From Vibrio aquaticus (GTDB lineage Bacteria; Pseudomonadota; Gammaproteobacteria; Enterobacterales; Vibrionaceae), in the NCBI RefSeq assembly GCF_003970385.1, contig NZ_RXZH01000007.1, positions 176,720 to 240,719 of the forward strand: DNA of 64,000 nucleotides, in the 5' to 3' direction. The notes below the pieces were generated by a model. The model was not told the origin of the DNA and did not search any database. It worked only from the letters and a program-made list of their open reading frames with translations. The number at the start of each line of letters is the position of its first letter. The stretch's first letter is position 1. Below, piece after piece: positions 60,924 through 64,000 of this stretch. Position numbers and translations under genes: made by a program.

Positions 60924-62644
60924 TGAGCAACAAACAAGAAGTATTAGGTGAAGTGCTTGGTCCACTCTCGGATAACGAGCGCCTAAAGACGCAAAGTAAT
61001 TTTCTGCGTGGCACGATTGAGCAAGACATACAAAATCGTATTACAGGCGGTTTTACGGCTGACAATTTCCAGCTTATCCGTTTTCATGGCATGTATCAGC
61101 AAGATGACCGTGATATTCGCAATGAACGTGCTAAGCAAAAGTTGGAACCACTGCACAATGTGATGCTTCGTGCACGTATGCCAGGCGGCATCATTACACC
61201 AAAGCAGTGGTTAGCGATTGATGAATTTGCTACTGACCACTCTTTATATGGAAGTATCCGCCTAACGACTCGTCAAACGTTCCAGTTCCACGGTGTACTT
61301 AAGCCAAACATAAAGTTGATGCACCAAACATTGAATAGTATTGGTATCGACTCTATTGCGACAGCAGGTGACGTTAACCGAAATGTTCTATGTACCACTA
61401 ACCCAGTTGAATCTGAGCTGCACCAAGAAGCTTACGAATGGGCGAAGAAGATCAGTGAGCATCTTCTACCTAAGACTAAAGCGTATGCAGAAATCTGGTT
61501 AGATGGTGAAAAGGTAGAAACAACTGACGATGATGAGCCGATTTTAGGTAAGACGTATCTTCCTCGTAAATTCAAAACAACGGTTGTGATTCCGCCGCAG
61601 AACGATGTTGATGTTCATGCTAACGATCTGAACTTTGTCGCGATTGGTGAGAACGGCAAGCTGGTGGGCTTTAACGTATTAGTCGGTGGTGGCCTGGCAA
61701 TGACTCATGGTGACACCTCTACTTATGCTCGCCGTGCTGATGACTTTGGTTTTGTTCCATTAGAAAAGACACTTGATGTTGCCGCTGCAGTCGTCACGAC
61801 TCAGCGTGATTGGGGTAACCGTTCAAATCGTAAGAACGCTAAAACTAAGTACACACTAGACCGTGTTGGTATTGAGGTATTTAAAGCCGAAGTTGAAAAG
61901 CGTGCTGATGTGAAGTTTAGCGATAGCCGCCCATACGAGTTTACTGACCGTGGTGACCGTATCGGTTGGGTGGAAGGGATCGATGGTAAACATCATTTAG
62001 CGCTGTTTATTGAAAACGGTCGTCTACTTGACTTCCCTGGGAAACCTCTGAAAACCGGTGTTGCTGAAATTGCCAAAATCCATAAAGGTGATTTTCGTAT
62101 GACAGCAAACCAGAACTTAATCGTGGCTGGTGTAGCGAAAAGCCAAAAAGCCAAGATTGAGAAGATTGCTCGTGAGCACGGTTTGATTGATGACGGTGTG
62201 AGTGAGCAGCGTAAGAACTCCATGGCATGTGTGGCATTCCCAACGTGTCCATTGGCAATGGCAGAAGCTGAGCGTTTCTTACCTCAGTTCGTCACAGATG
62301 TTGAAGGTATATTAGAAAAGCATGGGCTGCCAGAAGATGAAAATATCATTTTACGTGTAACTGGTTGTCCAAATGGTTGTGGCCGCGCAATGTTGGCCGA
62401 AATTGGCTTAGTAGGTAAAGCGCCTGGCCGTTACAATCTTCACCTAGGTGGTAACCGAGCGGGCACTCGCATTCCGAAGATGTATAAAGAGAACATCACC
62501 GAGAAACAGATACTAGAAGACATTGATCAGCTTGTTGGTCGTTGGGCCAAAGAACGTGAATCTGGTGAAGGGTTTGGTGATTTCACAATACGAACGGGCA
62601 TCATCCAAGAAGTTAAAGTATCTAAGAGGGACTTGCATGCTTGA
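60923..62644 (+). CDS. cysI: Sulfite reductase (NADPH) hemoprotein beta subunit
   Basis: The 573-residue subunit holds a [4Fe-4S] cluster and siroheme and reduces sulfite to sulfide with six electrons from CysJ. The cluster cysteines are in [15 protein letters not shown] and [12 protein letters not shown], near residues 436-485. [13 protein letters not shown] is a siroheme-contact region. It overlaps cysJ by one base and cysH by 8 bases, so the three are translationally linked. The siroheme methylase cobA is about 15 kb upstream. Confidence 0.97.
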   Translation: MSNKQEVLGEVLGPLSDNERLKTQSNFLRGTIEQDIQNRITGGFTADNFQLIRFHGMYQQDDRDIRNERAKQKLEPLHNVMLRARMPGGIITPKQWLAIDEFATDHSLYGSIRLTTRQTFQFHGVLKPNIKLMHQTLNSIGIDSIATAGDVNRNVLCTTNPVESELHQEAYEWAKKISEHLLPKTKAYAEIWLDGEKVETTDDDEPILGKTYLPRKFKTTVVIPPQNDVDVHANDLNFVAIGENGKLVGFNVLVGGGLAMTHGDTSTYARRADDFGFVPLEKTLDVAAAVVTTQRDWGNRSNRKNAKTKYTLDRVGIEVFKAEVEKRADVKFSDSRPYEFTDRGDRIGWVEGIDGKHHLALFIENGRLLDFPGKPLKTGVAEIAKIHKGDFRMTANQNLIVAGVAKSQKAKIEKIAREHGLIDDGVSEQRKNSMACVAFPTCPLAMAEAERFLPQFVTDVEGILEKHGLPEDENIILRVTGCPNGCGRAMLAEIGLVGKAPGRYNLHLGGNRAGTRIPKMYKENITEKQILEDIDQLVGRWAKERESGEGFGDFTIRTGIIQEVKVSKRDLHA

Positions 62645-63413
62645 TTCTGTCGCTTCCAAACCGAAGTTAGCAGAACTACTCTCATTAACTAAGACGGAGC
62701 AAATCCTTCGTCTTGCTGAAATTAATGGTGAGCTAGAGAAGCTAACAGCCCAACAAAGAGTCGCTTGGGCACTAGAGAACTTAGAAGGCCAATTTGCGGT
62801 GTCGTCTAGCTTTGGTATTCAAGCTGCGGTAATGCTGCATCTTGTTACTCGGCAACAACCGGATATCCCTGTTATCTTGACCGACACTGGTTACCTATTT
62901 CCAGAGACTTATCGATTCATCGACCTGTTGAGTGAACAGCTCACGTTAAACCTAAAGGTCTATCGATCAGCCGAGAGTGCACACTGGCAAGAGGCTCGCT
63001 ATGGCAAACTTTGGGAACAAGGTATAGAGGGGATAGAAAAGTACAATAAGATAAATAAAGTAGAGCCGATGCGTAGGGCATTGGATGAGTTAGAAATTGG
63101 AACGTGGTTTTCTGGTTTGCGCCGTGAACAATCTAAATCTCGTACTAACTTACCTATTCTCTCGGTACAAAATGGTGTATTCAAGTTCTTACCAGTGATC
63201 GACTGGAGTAATAAAGATGTTCACTACTATTTAGAAGAGAACGGACTTTCATATCATCCATTGTGGGATGAAGGTTATCTTTCTGTAGGGGATACTCATA
63301 CCACGAAGAAATGGGAACCCGGAATGGCAGAAGAAGAAACGCGTTTCTTTGGTTTGAAGCGTGAATGCGGTCTTCATGAAGAAGATAGAGAGCAAGACGG
63401 CTCGGGTATTTAA
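62637..63413 (+). CDS. cysH: Phosphoadenylylsulfate (PAPS) reductase
   Basis: The 258-residue enzyme reduces PAPS to sulfite with thioredoxin. [14 protein letters not shown] is the substrate-binding loop, [11 protein letters not shown] and [10 protein letters not shown] are conserved, and the C-terminal ECGLH holds the single catalytic cysteine. The CC and CXXC cluster motifs of APS-specific enzymes are absent, so it prefers PAPS, which fits the cysC kinase upstream. I chose the ATG at 62637, which has AAGAGGG 6 bases upstream and overlaps cysI by 8 bases. Confidence 0.96.
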   Translation: MLDSVASKPKLAELLSLTKTEQILRLAEINGELEKLTAQQRVAWALENLEGQFAVSSSFGIQAAVMLHLVTRQQPDIPVILTDTGYLFPETYRFIDLLSEQLTLNLKVYRSAESAHWQEARYGKLWEQGIEGIEKYNKINKVEPMRRALDELEIGTWFSGLRREQSKSRTNLPILSVQNGVFKFLPVIDWSNKDVHYYLEENGLSYHPLWDEGYLSVGDTHTTKKWEPGMAEEETRFFGLKRECGLHEEDREQDGSGI

Positions 63414-63437
63414 AGTTTCCCTCTATATATAGGCAAT

Positions 63438-63465
63438 AAAGGTCGCGTTAGCGGCCTTTGTTTTT
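63438..63465 (+). terminator. Terminator of cysJIH
   Basis: AAAGGTCGC pairs with GCGGCCTTT (one G-U pair) over GTTA, followed by GTTTTT. Confidence 0.8.
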
Positions 63466-63482
63466 GCCTGAATAACACCGGT

Positions 63483-63491
63483 TGTGGATAA
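63483..63491 (-). promoter_or_regulatory. Consensus DnaA box upstream of the rRNA promoters
   Basis: TGTGGATAA is the exact reverse complement of the DnaA box TTATCCACA. It stands alone between the cysH terminator and rrn P1, about 110 bases before P1's -35. Whether DnaA binds it and with what effect is unknown. Confidence 0.5.
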
Positions 63492-63598
63492 CTTTGTGAG
63501 TATTATGTTTGTTAGTTAGGGGTAAAGTTGAATAAATAAGCCTTTGAGCGAAACTTAGGCGGTTAAGCGTTATTTTTGCAATTTTTTCAAAATAACGC

Positions 63599-63626
63599 TT
63601 GCCAATGTGATGGCGATCTCTATAAT
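63599..63626 (+). promoter_or_regulatory. rRNA operon promoter P1 (probable)
   Basis: TTGCCA, 16 bases, then TATAAT. An A/T-rich block at 63571-63596, placed where UP elements bind the alpha subunit, lies just upstream. A GC-rich discriminator (GCCTCC) follows the -10, as at stringently controlled rRNA promoters. Confidence 0.7.
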
Positions 63627-63725
63627 GCCTCCTTGTCGACAGGGCAGAGCTCACAAGGGTTCAGCAAGGTTGGCAAGGTTAACTAGCTAAGCGGAAACGC
63701 TTTATGAAAAACTTAAAAAAAGTGG

Positions 63726-63753
63726 TTGACACTGAAAATTAAGTCGCTAGAAT
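63726..63753 (+). promoter_or_regulatory. rRNA operon promoter P2
   Basis: A consensus -35 TTGACA, 16-base spacer and TAGAAT -10 are followed by GC-rich GGCCGCC. A/T-rich AAAAACTTAAAAAAAG sits immediately upstream. The spacing from P1 (about 127 bases) fits the tandem arrangement of rrn operons. Confidence 0.8.
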
Positions 63754-63759
63754 GGCCGC

Positions 63760-64000
63760 CTCTTCCGAAGTGATGTGAGTCACGAAGAAGAGAAGCTCTT
63801 TAAAAATATAGACCTATCAATCTGTGTGGGCACTCGTTGATGATAATCCAACGCTTATTTCGATAAGCACAAAGATTTCAATGAACTGAGTGACCAATAC
63901 AAATAATTACTTTCTTTATAGAGAGGGGTTATTTGGCACAGTCAATTCATTATCGTTCTGTTGGAACGATAATAGCTTTAAAATTACATTAGTAGTTTTG
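63760..64000 (+). ncRNA. 5' leader of an rRNA operon, cut by the window edge
   Basis: GCTCTTTAAAAA at 63795-63806 matches the boxA antitermination sequence (TGCTCTTTAACA in E. coli rrn). The leader continues to the end without the start of 16S rRNA, whose conserved GAGTTTGATC is not reached. The sequence after boxA resembles vibrio rrn leaders. The 16S, 23S and 5S genes would lie to the right. Confidence 0.8.

Noticed and set aside
63760..64000. The start of 16S rRNA
   Set aside because: The conserved GAGTTTGATC beginning is absent, so only the leader is in the window.

Overview
The window is a stretch of core chromosome from a Vibrio-type gammaproteobacterium. The evidence is the moderate GC content, the crp-prkB-yheUT-yheS / kefGB-yheV-slyD neighbourhood, a motX gene for the sodium-driven polar flagellar motor, a nuclease tail of the GlyGly-CTERM type, and the Vibrio-like order cobA-cysDN-(SLC13 permease)-cysC. 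I cannot assign a species. No insertion sequence, prophage, integron, CRISPR array or tRNA gene was seen.

Layout. 1-1160: the 3' end of an extracellular nuclease, then pabA. 1564-6549: arginine succinyltransferase-pathway genes (astC/argD, astA, astD) followed by a DUF1338 dioxygenase-like gene. 6621-12107 (minus strand): crp, prkB, yheU, yheT, a TIGR02444 gene and yheS. 12247-15539 (plus strand): kefG, kefB, yheV and slyD. 15648-18958: an isoaspartyl peptidase, purA, and motX behind an exact sigma-28 promoter. 19062-20471 (minus strand): an exported amidohydrolase. 20724-23944: rnr and rlmB.

24472-38134 is the complete S10-spc-alpha ribosomal protein supercluster with secY, rpmJ (only 37 codons) and rpoA. 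It has an S10-type leader, an internal terminator plus promoter between rpsQ and rplN, and an S4-type leader before rpsM. After it come a DUF2780 lipoprotein, an FKBP22 isomerase, an OapA/LysM envelope protein, a DMT permease, an ElaA-like acetyltransferase, a Crp/Fnr-like regulator and the lipoprotein nucleotidase cpdB.

44648-50300 is a sulfate-activation operon (siroheme methylase, ATP sulfurylase CysDN, SLC13 permease, APS kinase). The reductive half of the same pathway, cysJIH, lies at 59070-63413. Between them are a CheX-like phosphatase, zur, a large hybrid histidine kinase next to an HD-GYP response regulator, dusA, pspG with a sigma-54-like element, a TIGR04219 outer-membrane protein and a 76-residue orphan. 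The last 400 bases hold tandem rRNA promoters and the antiterminator leader; the 16S gene itself lies beyond the window.

The window is mostly well-known housekeeping DNA. The least explained items are the kinase/HD-GYP pair with its roughly 400-residue sensor, a 15-bp tandem repeat that begins in the astD stop codon, an exported deaminase-like amidohydrolase, the 76-residue orphan, and a perfect DnaA box upstream of the rRNA promoters. I found no system that I can call new with confidence.
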